Positions 1 through 5,279 of a DNA stretch of 8,525 bases are shown piece after piece. The notes beneath the pieces were generated by a model, which saw nothing but the letters and a program-made list of their open reading frames with translations, was not told the DNA's origin and ran no database searches. How positions within the stretch are numbered: position 1 is the stretch's first letter; each line of letters starts with the position of its first letter. Source of the DNA: Syntrophomonas sp. (lineage in GTDB: Bacteria > Bacillota > Syntrophomonadia > Syntrophomonadales > Syntrophomonadaceae); the NCBI GenBank assembly GCA_028693695.1, contig JAQUUV010000009.1, forward strand, positions 1 through 8,525. The letters run 5' to 3'. Position numbers and translations under genes: made by a program.

Positions 1-267
1 GTTGATATACTCCATTCTTAGCTCGCTTTTCTCATAAATCTCCATGAATTCTTCATAGGATACCTTCTTGCCGCCATATTGGTAATCCAATGCGTTCTCC
101 TTGACTAAGAAATATCGTTCGATATCTGTGATATAGGGGGTGATCCTGATAGCCTTCTTGCCGTTTTTCGTAATAACTACCTCGTGGTCATCAATAACAT
201 AGTCGATGTATTTACCCAGATTGATTTTCAAATCAGTGGCGGTAATAACTTTTGTAGTATCATTCAT
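1..267 (-). CDS. Phd/YefM-Uma2 fusion protein, 5' part only (runs off the window)
   Basis: The visible 89 residues start at ATG 265-267 behind an AGGTG ribosome binding site about 7 nt upstream, and the frame is open to the window edge, so the C-terminus is missing. Residues about 8-45 look like a Phd/YefM antitoxin fold: an ATDLK...LGKYID stretch, then VVITKNGKKAIRITPY, the typical DNA-binding N-terminal domain. Residues from about 70 (VSYEEFMEIYEKSELRMEYI) match the opening of the Uma2/DUF820 PD-(D/E)XK nuclease family. The same order of parts is seen in the complete paralogue at 1911-2636, which supports the reading. The catalytic half lies outside the window, so activity cannot be judged. 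Known: Phd domains repress their own promoters; Uma2 proteins are predicted endonucleases of unknown biological role. Inferred: a DNA-binding protein fused to a nuclease. Confidence 0.75.
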   Translation of the reverse strand, partial: MNDTTKVITATDLKINLGKYIDYVIDDHEVVITKNGKKAIRITPYITDIERYFLVKENALDYQYGGKKVSYEEFMEIYEKSELRMEYIN

Positions 268-287
268 ATCAATCACCTCGTACGATT

Positions 288-316
288 ACTATAACATATA
301 GTGCGAAATAACACAA
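288..316 (-). promoter_or_regulatory. Sigma-A-type promoter of the partial Phd-Uma2 gene
   Basis: On the minus strand TTGTGT (311-316) and TATAGT (288-293) are separated by exactly 17 bp, and the start codon lies about 21 nt further on. CGTACG palindromes lie on both sides (279-284 and 334-339) and could be operator halves for the Phd domain. That role is inferred from position only. Confidence 0.5.
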
Positions 317-339
317 TGCTGCCAATATCGTACGAAAAG

Positions 340-440
340 GCGGATGCCGCAGCGATGACAATCCAAAAAACGGGTTGCTGGTAATTTAATATGTTTTTAA
401 TTCTTGATTTCACATTGCTCTCTCCAAAAGTATGGGGGCC
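340..440 (-). pseudogene. BlaR1-like M56 peptidase fragment
   Basis: A minus-strand frame here, one base off the relE-like frame, reads FGESNVKSRIKNILNY followed by QQPVFWIVIAAASA. This resembles the juxtamembrane segment and last transmembrane helix of clostridial BlaR1/M56 sensor peptidases, where FGE.NVK.RIKNILNYKKPAFW-type sequences are common. There is no start or ribosome binding site, and similarity fades after the hydrophobic stretch (about position 340). It is therefore a short relic of a gene once located here, joined to the broken relE-like gene around 438-445. The assignment rests on remembered family motifs and a short match. Confidence 0.5.
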
Positions 441-573
441 GGTGTTCTATTTCATCAAGCAAGCACAGAGCGGCTTTCGGAGCTTTTAATTCGGAAGAAA
501 TGTATTTTATAATTTCTTGCAACTGTTCCTCTGCCTGCGCGGTGATTTTAACGATATACGTTTTGTCCGCCAT
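397..573 (-). pseudogene. RelE/ParE-family toxin, truncated by splice to foreign sequence
   Basis: The frame starts at ATG 571-573, three bases after the stop of the RelB-like antitoxin, the usual antitoxin-toxin operon layout. It encodes 58 residues. Residues 1-44 (MADKTYIVKITAQAEEQLQE, then an IIKYISSELKAP helix and LLDEIEH) look like the N-terminus of a RelE/ParE toxin of about 90-110 residues: a first beta strand followed by a long helical hairpin. From residue 45 the frame reads out of phase through the BlaR1-like fragment (RPPYFWREQ...) and stops. The beta-sheet core and the C-terminal catalytic or gyrase-contacting residues of the family are absent, so it should be non-toxic. Most likely a deletion joined the toxin gene to an M56 peptidase gene. 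Confidence 0.7.
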
Positions 574-576
574 AAA

Positions 577-876
577 TTACAATCCCTGTCTTAAATCCGC
601 AAGCACCTCAGAAGCAGGACGGGAACGGTCAGCCTTTGCCTCGTTCAATCCATTCTGCATAATTGCGTCAAATGCGGCGACGTCCATTTCATCCAGCGCA
701 GTCGGAGCAGCAGGAAGCGACAGGGAAAATGGAATGCTCTTAGTCATAATGATTTGCTTATAGAGCATATTGATTACAACGGAAGCAGGAATTCCCAGCT
801 TTGCCATAATGGATTCCGCTTTTTCTTTTATATCAGGCTCAACGCGAGCGAGGACATTTGCTGTTTTAATAGCCAT
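577..876 (-). CDS. RelB/DinJ-family antitoxin
   Basis: A 99-residue protein typical in length and layout of RelB/DinJ antitoxins. Residues 5-14 (TANVLARVEP) form the DNA-contacting ribbon strand. Residues 15-27 and 29-43 (KLGIPASVVINMLYKQI) form the two helices of a ribbon-helix-helix dimer. The PFSLSLP motif that usually follows in DinJ proteins is present at about 49-55, and the charged C-terminal tail is the part that normally wraps the toxin. The start ATG 874-876 has a GGAAGGATGG purine stretch upstream. The cognate toxin directly downstream is truncated, so this antitoxin is probably an orphan. It may persist as an autorepressor or as protection against related toxins; that is inference. 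Confidence 0.85.
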   Translation of the reverse strand: MAIKTANVLARVEPDIKEKAESIMAKLGIPASVVINMLYKQIIMTKSIPFSLSLPAAPTALDEMDVAAFDAIMQNGLNEAKADRSRPASEVLADLRQGL

Positions 877-902
877 AATACTTCCATCCTTCCTTTTTCT
901 TT

Positions 903-931
903 ATTATGTTCTATTGTATAACGTTTAGCAA
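903..931 (-). promoter_or_regulatory. Promoter of the relB-like operon
   Basis: On the minus strand TTGCTA (926-931) and CATAAT (903-908) are spaced by 17 bp and lie about 27 nt upstream of the antitoxin start. A dyad overlaps the promoter: ATTGTAT (913-919) and ATACAAT (931-937), with 11 bp between. This suits a ribbon-helix-helix autorepressor, but the operator role is inferred. Confidence 0.45.
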
Positions 932-934
932 TAC

Positions 935-1145
935 AATATCGAGAACCGCTGCTTCTCCGAATTTCTCGAATGCTTCAGCCAGTTTTTGCTTGGCTTCGGC
1001 TTCTGCCAAACCTCGCAGACGGATAATATCGGCTTCTGCCGTACCTTTGGCCCGCTCCGCATCAGCAATGGCAAGACCTTCCAGACGCTTCTGTTCCGCA
1101 TTTGCTTTGGCGGTATCCTGTTCCTTTTTGAAGGCTGCGATTTTA
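935..1145 (-). pseudogene. Partial duplicate of the flotillin gene with internal 270-bp deletion
   Basis: Positions 935-1111 match 4029-4205 of the flotillin gene, and 1104-1145 match 4468-4509, with only about five mismatches seen over 211 bp. The two blocks meet at the octamer GCTTTGGC, which occurs at both 4198-4205 and 4468-4475 in the full gene. The fragment therefore equals the coiled-coil-coding part minus exactly 270 bp (90 codons). It lies in the same orientation as the full gene, has no start codon or ribosome binding site, and ends abruptly at both sides: at the relB promoter on one and 29 bp from the DUF6557-like stop codon on the other. It should make no functional protein. Confidence 0.85.
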
Positions 1146-1174
1146 TAAAAAATACCTTCCCTTATTCATGAATG

Positions 1175-1771
1175 TCATGATAATAGCATCTCATAAACTC
1201 TTTTATTTTCAGTATTTATCCGTTCAAATTGCTTATGCTGGGACTCTTTTTCTTCCTCTGTGCGGTCATCAACGTATCCAATATCCTTACATACCTCATC
1301 CCAGGAAACAAACTCTGCTGTGCCATTTTCGATTTCTTCGTGGCGTTCCCTCAATATTTCAATTTCCTTTTTGGTATTAAGCTCGACAGCAGCAACATCG
1401 TAACCGAAAAAAGTAAGCTCATATAGGGAATGTGCCACAACAGCTGCTGCGCCGTATGCCTCGATGCATTTTTCTACAACTTCAAAGGATAGCCATCCTT
1501 TCCAAGACGACAGTTCTAATGCATACCGATCATTATCACCAAGCTTAATCCCAAATACATCAAAGATAAAAATACCAGGTTCCAATGCATCTTCAACCCT
1601 TGCCACAACCAAGTGAAAATTGTCATGATTGGGCTCCGGCGTTAACTCCTTTAGCTGATTGAAAACCCTAAAATATGCTTCGAACGCTTCGTCTTTCATA
1701 GAATATACTTTATTGAGCTCTGACCAAACATCATCAAACGCAACTGATTTCAAAAGCTCCTTGAAGATCAC
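1175..1771 (-). CDS. DUF6557-like protein of unknown function
   Basis: A soluble acidic protein of about 198 residues with no signal peptide or membrane segment. The chosen start is GTG 1769-1771 (VIFKELLKSVAFDDVW...) because an AAAGGGG site lies about 7 nt upstream. An ATG at 1820-1822 in the same frame would add 17 residues (MQYNGKSLWTVDERGGC) with a weaker site, so it cannot be ruled out. Visible blocks are an N-terminal helical segment FDDVWSELNKVY, an LKELTPEPN motif, a beta-rich middle (FHLVVARVED...FIFDVFGIKLGD), a tryptophan-rich SSWKGWLSFEV, then AAAVVAHSLYELTFFGYD and a charged, probably helical tail. This resembles the DUF6557 family by memory; no catalytic motif is recognised. It stands alone between the flotillin fragment and the Phd-Uma2 gene. 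Confidence 0.7.
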   Translation of the reverse strand: MIFKELLKSVAFDDVWSELNKVYSMKDEAFEAYFRVFNQLKELTPEPNHDNFHLVVARVEDALEPGIFIFDVFGIKLGDNDRYALELSSWKGWLSFEVVEKCIEAYGAAAVVAHSLYELTFFGYDVAAVELNTKKEIEILRERHEEIENGTAEFVSWDEVCKDIGYVDDRTEEEKESQHKQFERINTENKRVYEMLLS

Positions 1772-1860
1772 ACAGCCACCCCTTTCATCAACAGTCCATA
1801 AACTTTTTCCATTGTACTGCATATTTAAGGCCTTTGGTTTGATATTGAATCACCTATGTT

Positions 1861-1872
1861 TTGTTTAAACAA
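1861..1872. repeat. 12-bp perfect palindrome TTGTTTAAACAA
   Basis: This perfect palindrome lies 39 bp upstream of the longer alternative start of the DUF6557-like gene and after the stop of the Phd-Uma2 gene. It may be a regulator site. No convincing -35/-10 pair was found beside it. Confidence 0.3.
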
Positions 1873-1910
1873 GTAAACCAGCTTAACCCGGATTTGATTT
1901 CATTCATGCT

Positions 1911-2636
1911 CTACAAAAATACATCCGTCAAGGCTACCTTCAAGCCACTGAAATATACCGACTCCGCATAATCATGAGCGCCTTTCTGAAAGGCTATGCT
2001 ATCGGCTATTTCATTTTTATCAAGAATATAAACATATACCAGATTGTTTTTGGGATCAACCAACCAGTATTCCTTAACGCCGCATTGCTTGTAAAGCTCC
2101 AGCTTCTTAAGCATATCCTTGCTTCTGGTGGAAGGCGAAAGGACTTCCACTGCCAGGGTGGGTACGCCTTTGTACTTGCCTTTTTTGTCCATGTTATCCC
2201 TGTCGCAGATAACGACTATATCCGGCTGAACAACACAAATATTGTCCTCTGCCTTAAAAAGGGTAATATCAAAGGGCGAAGTGAGGGGAATACACTTTTT
2301 ATTTTTAAACCAGTTGTAAAATGTGCCATGAATTTCGTTGACAGCATATTGGTGCCCGTAAGAGGGCGAGGCGAGATTGTATATGACTCCGTCAATCAGC
2401 TCAAACCGCTGCTCCGAAGCTTCCACAAGTTCCAGAAATTCCTCATAGGTCACCCGGCCCTCTCCGGATTGATAATCTGCTGCGCCTTCCGCCACAAGGC
2501 TTCTATTCTGGTCATCGCACGGCAATATCCTGGCAACATCCCTTCCATTTTTAGTCACGATGATTTCTTCGTTGACCTCAACAAATTTTAAGTATTTGCC
2601 AAAATTATTCTGAATCTCTGTCGATGGGACTCTCAT
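1911..2636 (-). CDS. Phd/YefM-Uma2 fusion: antitoxin-type DNA-binding domain joined to a PD-(D/E)XK nuclease
   Basis: A 241-residue two-domain protein. The start is ATG 2634-2636, placed 7 nt after a GGGGG site; the GTG just before it at 2637-2639 is too close to that site. Residues 1-40 (STEIQNNFGKYL, IIVTKNGRDVARILP) form a Phd/YefM-type N-terminal domain that dimerises and binds DNA. After a short linker, residues 63-241 are a Uma2/DUF820 domain: TYEEFLELVE, FELIDGVIY, PSYGHQYAV, then QPDIVVICDRD (acidic D139), LAVEVLSPSTRSKD (E164), KKLELYKQCGVKEYWLVDP (K178 as the likely migrated lysine). All expected metal-site residues are present, so it is probably an active nuclease. The toxin-neutralising C-terminus of a normal Phd is replaced by this domain, and no separate toxin gene is adjacent. 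Its promoter carries a striking operator array, so autoregulation is likely. Confidence 0.85.
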   Translation of the reverse strand: MRVPSTEIQNNFGKYLKFVEVNEEIIVTKNGRDVARILPCDDQNRSLVAEGAADYQSGEGRVTYEEFLELVEASEQRFELIDGVIYNLASPSYGHQYAVNEIHGTFYNWFKNKKCIPLTSPFDITLFKAEDNICVVQPDIVVICDRDNMDKKGKYKGVPTLAVEVLSPSTRSKDMLKKLELYKQCGVKEYWLVDPKNNLVYVYILDKNEIADSIAFQKGAHDYAESVYFSGLKVALTDVFL

Positions 2637-2650
2637 CACAACACCCCCAT

Positions 2651-2720
2651 TTAGCTAAACGTAAATTTAGTATGTGTTATTTTAGCTAATTTGTCAACAC
2701 AACCATCATATATTAGCTAA
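2651..2720. promoter_or_regulatory. Array of three TTAGCTAA palindromes, 31-bp spacing
   Basis: Identical 8-bp palindromes TTAGCTAA occur at 2651-2658, 2682-2689 and 2713-2720, each start exactly 31 bp from the next, close to three helical turns, so all face the same side of the DNA. One lies in the leader before the ribosome binding site, one between -35 and -10, and one just upstream of -35. The sites flank and fill the promoter of the Phd-Uma2 gene. The natural reading is a cooperative operator for its own Phd domain; this is inference. Confidence 0.7.
2669..2697 (-). promoter_or_regulatory. Sigma-A promoter of the Phd-Uma2 gene
   Basis: On the minus strand a perfect TTGACA (2692-2697) is followed after 17 bp by CATACT (2669-2674). 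The start codon is about 32 nt downstream. The middle TTAGCTAA copy sits inside the spacer, where a bound repressor would block RNA polymerase. Confidence 0.75.
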
Positions 2721-2789
2721 TTTATTTATTGGGCGAGGAAATACCTTGAAGTTCTCTTTGCCGAGCTTAAGGAAGAGCTTGCCATCAAG

Positions 2790-2816
2790 GGGACAAGGGG
2801 ACGGTTCTTTTGTCCC
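2790..2816. repeat. REP-like palindrome (GGGACAA ... TTGTCCC)
   Basis: Arms GGGACAA (2790-2796) and TTGTCCC (2810-2816) enclose GGGGACGGTTCTT. The wording 'ggggac...ggttcttttgtccc' recurs in many Clostridia genomes as a dispersed palindrome associated with REP-type Y1 transposases. No transposase is present here. Confidence 0.45.
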
Positions 2817-2834
2817 TCTGGACAATGATAAAAA

Positions 2835-2861
2835 CCAGATACACCATATCCGGGTATCTGG
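2835..2861. repeat. Hairpin CCAGATAC / GTATCTGG
   Basis: A perfect 8-bp inverted repeat (2835-2842 and 2854-2861) with an 11-nt loop and no T tract, so it is not a typical terminator. It lies 18 bp beyond the REP-like palindrome, in the same debris zone. Confidence 0.4.
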
Positions 2862-2925
2862 TCAGAAGGAGGTCGCCCACGAAGACATTTATAGGAAACT
2901 AAATATCAAAGATCCTACCAAACGA

Positions 2926-2995
2926 ATCCACCGGGTTTTAAATAAGTAATGCCTCATTTGTAGTGACTTATTTTTTTAAATGCTTCCCGGTGGAT
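2926..2995. repeat. Long interrupted inverted repeat
   Basis: Outer arms ATCCACCGGG (2926-2935) and CCCGGTGGAT (2986-2995) pair perfectly over 10 bp. Inner arms AAATAAGT (2940-2947) and ACTTATTT (2966-2973) extend the cruciform. The stop codon of the short open frame at 2947-2949 lies inside it. It may be a terminator-like fold or the end of a small mobile or REP-like element. Confidence 0.45.
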
Positions 2996-3036
2996 AGGCT
3001 TTTCTTAGGGTTAAGGTGTTAAATCGAGGCTGGGCT

Positions 3037-3263
3037 CAAGGCTGCTTAGAAAAGTAAAATCCCTCACCTTTTAATAGTAAAGATGAGGGATTCAGCGCAC
3101 ATCGCCCCTGGGATATATTTTTCTCTATCTTAAGTCATGACTTTTTTGCGACAGAAGAGCCAGTTGAGTCCTATCCCTGACCCCGAGCTTGCCGAGCAGG
3201 CTGCTCACATGGTTTTTAACTGTCCCTTCAACAATGAACAGAGCCGAAGCTATTTCCATATTG
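3037..3263. repeat. Direct repeat, copy 1 (response-regulator tail plus terminator)
   Basis: About 227 bp matching 7430-7657 in the same orientation, with some 14 differences seen by eye (roughly 94% identity). It carries the LuxR-type DNA-binding end of a response-regulator relic, its stop codon and its terminator. The two copies bracket the pspA-nfeD-floT operon and the DUF1836 gene. Confidence 0.85.
3047..3092 (-). terminator. Rho-independent terminator after the response-regulator relic
   Basis: Arms AATCCCTCA (3058-3066) and TGAGGGATT (3084-3092) form a 9-bp stem. Read on the minus strand it is followed by TTTTACTTTTC. It lies 32 bp past the stop codon of the relic at 3125. Confidence 0.65.
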
Positions 3264-3353
3264 GACAAACCCCTGCCAATCATTTTGACATATTCCGGTA
3301 ATTTCAAAATCCTCTTCCAGCTGCAGGATGGTATTTAAAACAGTCTTTGTTCC
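3125..3353 (-). pseudogene. NarL/LuxR-family response regulator, internally deleted relic
   Basis: The C-terminal frame (stop at 3125-3127) encodes a LuxR-type helix-turn-helix: EYVKMIGRGLSNMEIASALF, then IVEGTVKNHVSSLLGKLGVR and DRTQLALL. These match the last helices of NarL/FixJ regulators, including the TVKNHVSSLLGKLGVRDRTQ block. Upstream, in another frame, TVLNTILQLEEDFEITG resembles the first receiver helix and strand of the same family (a '...LQLEEDFEIVG' motif). The rest of the receiver, with its phosphorylated aspartate, is missing, so about two thirds of the gene has been deleted. The only start for the tail would be a TTG at 3305-3307 without a good site. A tail-only protein might bind DNA, but it is best read as a pseudogene. 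Confidence 0.7.
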
Positions 3354-3532
3354 CTTTGCCTTCTTTCACTAAAAACCAGTACAAACTCAAATCCATACAA
3401 CAGTATTTCAGCAATCTCCAGCAATTGCATGGTTCCCGTTTCCCTAAATTCAAATAGGGCGTAAGATCCTACACTAGCCGTGGTGGTCAGGATTGCATAA
3501 ATAATGAAATAGGGCTTCGGTAATATAGCGGT
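3335..3532 (-). pseudogene. Open frame with two hydrophobic stretches, possible membrane-protein tail
   Basis: This minus-strand frame has no start codon with a ribosome binding site. It reads PYFIIYAILTTTASVGSYAL and later IAEILLYGFEFVLVFSERR, which would suit two transmembrane segments and a basic cytoplasmic end. It lies upstream of the response-regulator relic, where a partner membrane sensor could once have been, but no kinase motif is seen. The frame is closed by a TGA at 3533-3535. I do not recognise the family, and it may be chance. Confidence 0.25.
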
Positions 3533-3535
3533 TCA

Positions 3536-3716
3536 CTCTACCAGGTAAATCATAAAAAGTTTATCGAAACCGGCACTTTGATCATTCCTATGTGACAAGA
3601 CGAGCAGAGCAAATGGATCACGCTCAGGGCTATGAGAGTATTGAAAAGACATAAACACAGATGAGTACATTTTATCCAAGAAAACTGGCAAATAAAGCAG
3701 GTTCTATAATCAGAAT
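3536..3716. other. No recognisable gene
   Basis: Only short open frames without ribosome binding sites occur here, on both strands. One plus-strand frame contains HFDHSYVTRRAEQMDHAQGY before a stop, and a minus-strand frame starts MYSSVFMSFQYSHSPERDP. Neither is recognised. Probably decayed intergenic sequence downstream of the flotillin operon. Confidence 0.4.
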
Positions 3717-3756
3717 AATAGCCAGGTCTGTGTCTATTTGCACAGTCCTGGCTATT
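3717..3756 (-). terminator. Strong terminator hairpin after floT
   Basis: AATAGCCAGG-T-CTGTG (3717-3732) pairs with CACAG-T-CCTGGCTATT (3741-3756), a 15-bp stem with one mismatch and an 8-nt loop. It lies 23 bp after the floT stop. The minus-strand tail ATTCTGATTATAG is only moderately T-rich, so the hairpin may act mainly through its stability or in both directions. Confidence 0.75.
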
Positions 3757-3779
3757 GAAAAATTATAAGTCTAAATGGT

Positions 3780-5264
3780 TTATTTCTTTTCTGCTGCCTG
3801 AATAACTGCAGTATCGGTTGGCTTCTGGGTCAGACTTTTTATCATCTGGGTTAAATCGATACCGGATACACTCTTCAGCATTTCAGGAGCCGTAGCCATC
3901 AAAGAGGTTACATAATTGCTTAACCGTGCGGCACCTGCTCCATTTCCCGTATCAACGATCGTCAAATTATCGATGGAATTTAGTGGTTCGGCAATCTTGG
4001 CAGCTAACTCCGGCAGCATTTTAACGATAATATCGAGGACCGCTGCTTCTCCAAATTTCTCAAATGCTTCAGCCAGTTTTTGCTTGGCTTCGGCTTCTGC
4101 CAAACCTCGCAGACGGATAATATCGGCTTCTGCCGTACCTTTGGCCCGCTCCGCATCAGCAATGGCAAGACCTTCCAGCCGCTTCTGTTCGGCATTTGCT
4201 TTGGCTTCAGCTTCAATTCTGTATTGAATGGCATCTGCTTCCCGCATGCGTTTGGCTTTATCTGCCTCGGCGGCCTGTTCAACTGAGTAGCGGTCAGCAT
4301 CGGCCTTTTTCTTAACTTCAGCATCGAATTGCTTCTGTCTGCGAAGAATTTCTTTTTCCTGTAAATCAATTTCCCGGTCTCTACGAACCAACTCTATTTT
4401 CATCTGTTCTTCTACGACCATCTGCTCTGAACGGGCTTGTTGGATATTGTACGCTTGGTCCGCCTCGGCTTTGGCGGTATCCTGTTCCTTTTTGAAGGCT
4501 GCGATTTTAAGTTCCTTTTCTTTGGATGCCTCAGCTACTTTTGTGTCTCTTATTAACTCTGCCTTTTGCCCCTCTTCATCTGCCAGTGCCTTCTGAATGC
4601 GTGCATCACGTACTGCTTCAGCTTCACCAATTTCACCATCACGTTTGACTGCTGCAATTCTAGGTTTACCCAGAGCATCCAAGTAGCCATGCGTGTCACG
4701 TACATCCTTGATTGTAAAGGAGACAATTTGCAGGCCCATTTTTTTGAGGTCGTTGGCAGCTACTGACTGGACTTCCTGGGCAAATTTGTCGCGGTTACGA
4801 TAGACTTCTTCTACTGTCATTGTTCCCAAAATGGACCTTAGATGTCCTTCCAGCACCTCCTGGGCTTCCGATCTGAGAGCCTCAGTGGGCTTGCCCATAA
4901 ACTGTTCAGCCGCGGTAATCACGTCTTCAGTAGAGCCTCCAATTTTGATGATCGCCACTCCGTCTGCCAATACTGGAACGCCTAGTTCCGTGTATACTTC
5001 TGGTGTCGTGACATCCAGCTTATGAGATAATAAGGACAAAAAATTAACCTGCTGAAAAATTGGCAGAATAAACGCTCCGCCACCCCGGACAACCTTAATT
5101 TTCTTGCCTGGATCATCAGCGAGGACATTTTTGCTGCCTAGAAATGACCCGGTTACGATCATCGCCTCATCGGGGCCAACCGTTTTGTACCTTGCCCAAA
5201 AGGCCATACCGATAATCATAATAACCACTATGACAATAAGTGGAATAGTTATGAATTCTAACAC
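3780..5264 (-). CDS. floT: Flotillin (FloT/YuaG-like) membrane scaffold protein
   Basis: A 494-residue protein close to the roughly 500 residues of Bacillus FloT. The start is GTG 5262-5264, 8 nt after AAGGAGG. Residues 4-24 are a hydrophobic membrane anchor. About 25-200 form the SPFH/prohibitin domain (RGGGAFILPIFQQVNFLSLL, later MGLQIVSFTIKDVRDTHGYL). About 205-410 form a long coiled coil rich in Glu-Ala repeats (ADAERAKGTAEADIIRLRGL), the flotillin signature. The alanine- and leucine-rich tail is the usual oligomerisation end. Flotillins build ring- or cage-like assemblies on the inner face of the cytoplasmic membrane and organise membrane fluidity and signalling complexes. It is the last gene of an operon, 15 bp after the nfeD-like gene, the same pairing as yuaF-floT of Bacillus. 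Part of its coiled-coil sequence has been copied to 935-1145. Confidence 0.95.
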   Translation of the reverse strand: MLEFITIPLIVIVVIMIIGMAFWARYKTVGPDEAMIVTGSFLGSKNVLADDPGKKIKVVRGGGAFILPIFQQVNFLSLLSHKLDVTTPEVYTELGVPVLADGVAIIKIGGSTEDVITAAEQFMGKPTEALRSEAQEVLEGHLRSILGTMTVEEVYRNRDKFAQEVQSVAANDLKKMGLQIVSFTIKDVRDTHGYLDALGKPRIAAVKRDGEIGEAEAVRDARIQKALADEEGQKAELIRDTKVAEASKEKELKIAAFKKEQDTAKAEADQAYNIQQARSEQMVVEEQMKIELVRRDREIDLQEKEILRRQKQFDAEVKKKADADRYSVEQAAEADKAKRMREADAIQYRIEAEAKANAEQKRLEGLAIADAERAKGTAEADIIRLRGLAEAEAKQKLAEAFEKFGEAAVLDIIVKMLPELAAKIAEPLNSIDNLTIVDTGNGAGAARLSNYVTSLMATAPEMLKSVSGIDLTQMIKSLTQKPTDTAVIQAAEKK

Positions 5265-5279
5265 TTAAAATCCTCCTTT

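Larger units (their letters stand above)
2746..2949 (+). other. Short open frame / gene debris with REP-like palindrome
   Basis: An open frame of 67 codons without a clear ribosome binding site. Its first part crosses a REP-like palindrome. Its second half (QIHHIRVSGQKEVAHEDIYR, then LNIKDPTKRIHRVLNK) has a protein-like, basic helical composition and may be the C-terminal remnant of a lost gene, but the family is not recognised. A second frame over the first part (KYLEVLFAELKEELAIKG) is also protein-like, which suggests pieces of different genes joined together. Treat it as non-functional unless homologues are found. Confidence 0.25.

Noticed and set aside
404..763. Plus-strand open frame of 119 codons
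   Set aside because: It lies antisense to the RelB-like gene and the toxin relic and has no ribosome binding site or family-like motif.
906..1148. Plus-strand open frame of 80 codons
   Set aside because: It is the reverse reading of the duplicated flotillin fragment; the same Ser/Ala-rich pattern appears opposite the real gene at 3916-4227.
1974..2591. Plus-strand open frame of 205 codons
   Set aside because: It is antisense to the Phd-Uma2 gene, which has clear domains, a promoter and a ribosome binding site on the other strand.
2651..2720. CRISPR-like array (three repeats with regular spacing)
   Set aside because: The repeats are only 8-bp palindromes with 23-bp AT-rich gaps that include promoter boxes; there are no longer repeats and no cas genes.
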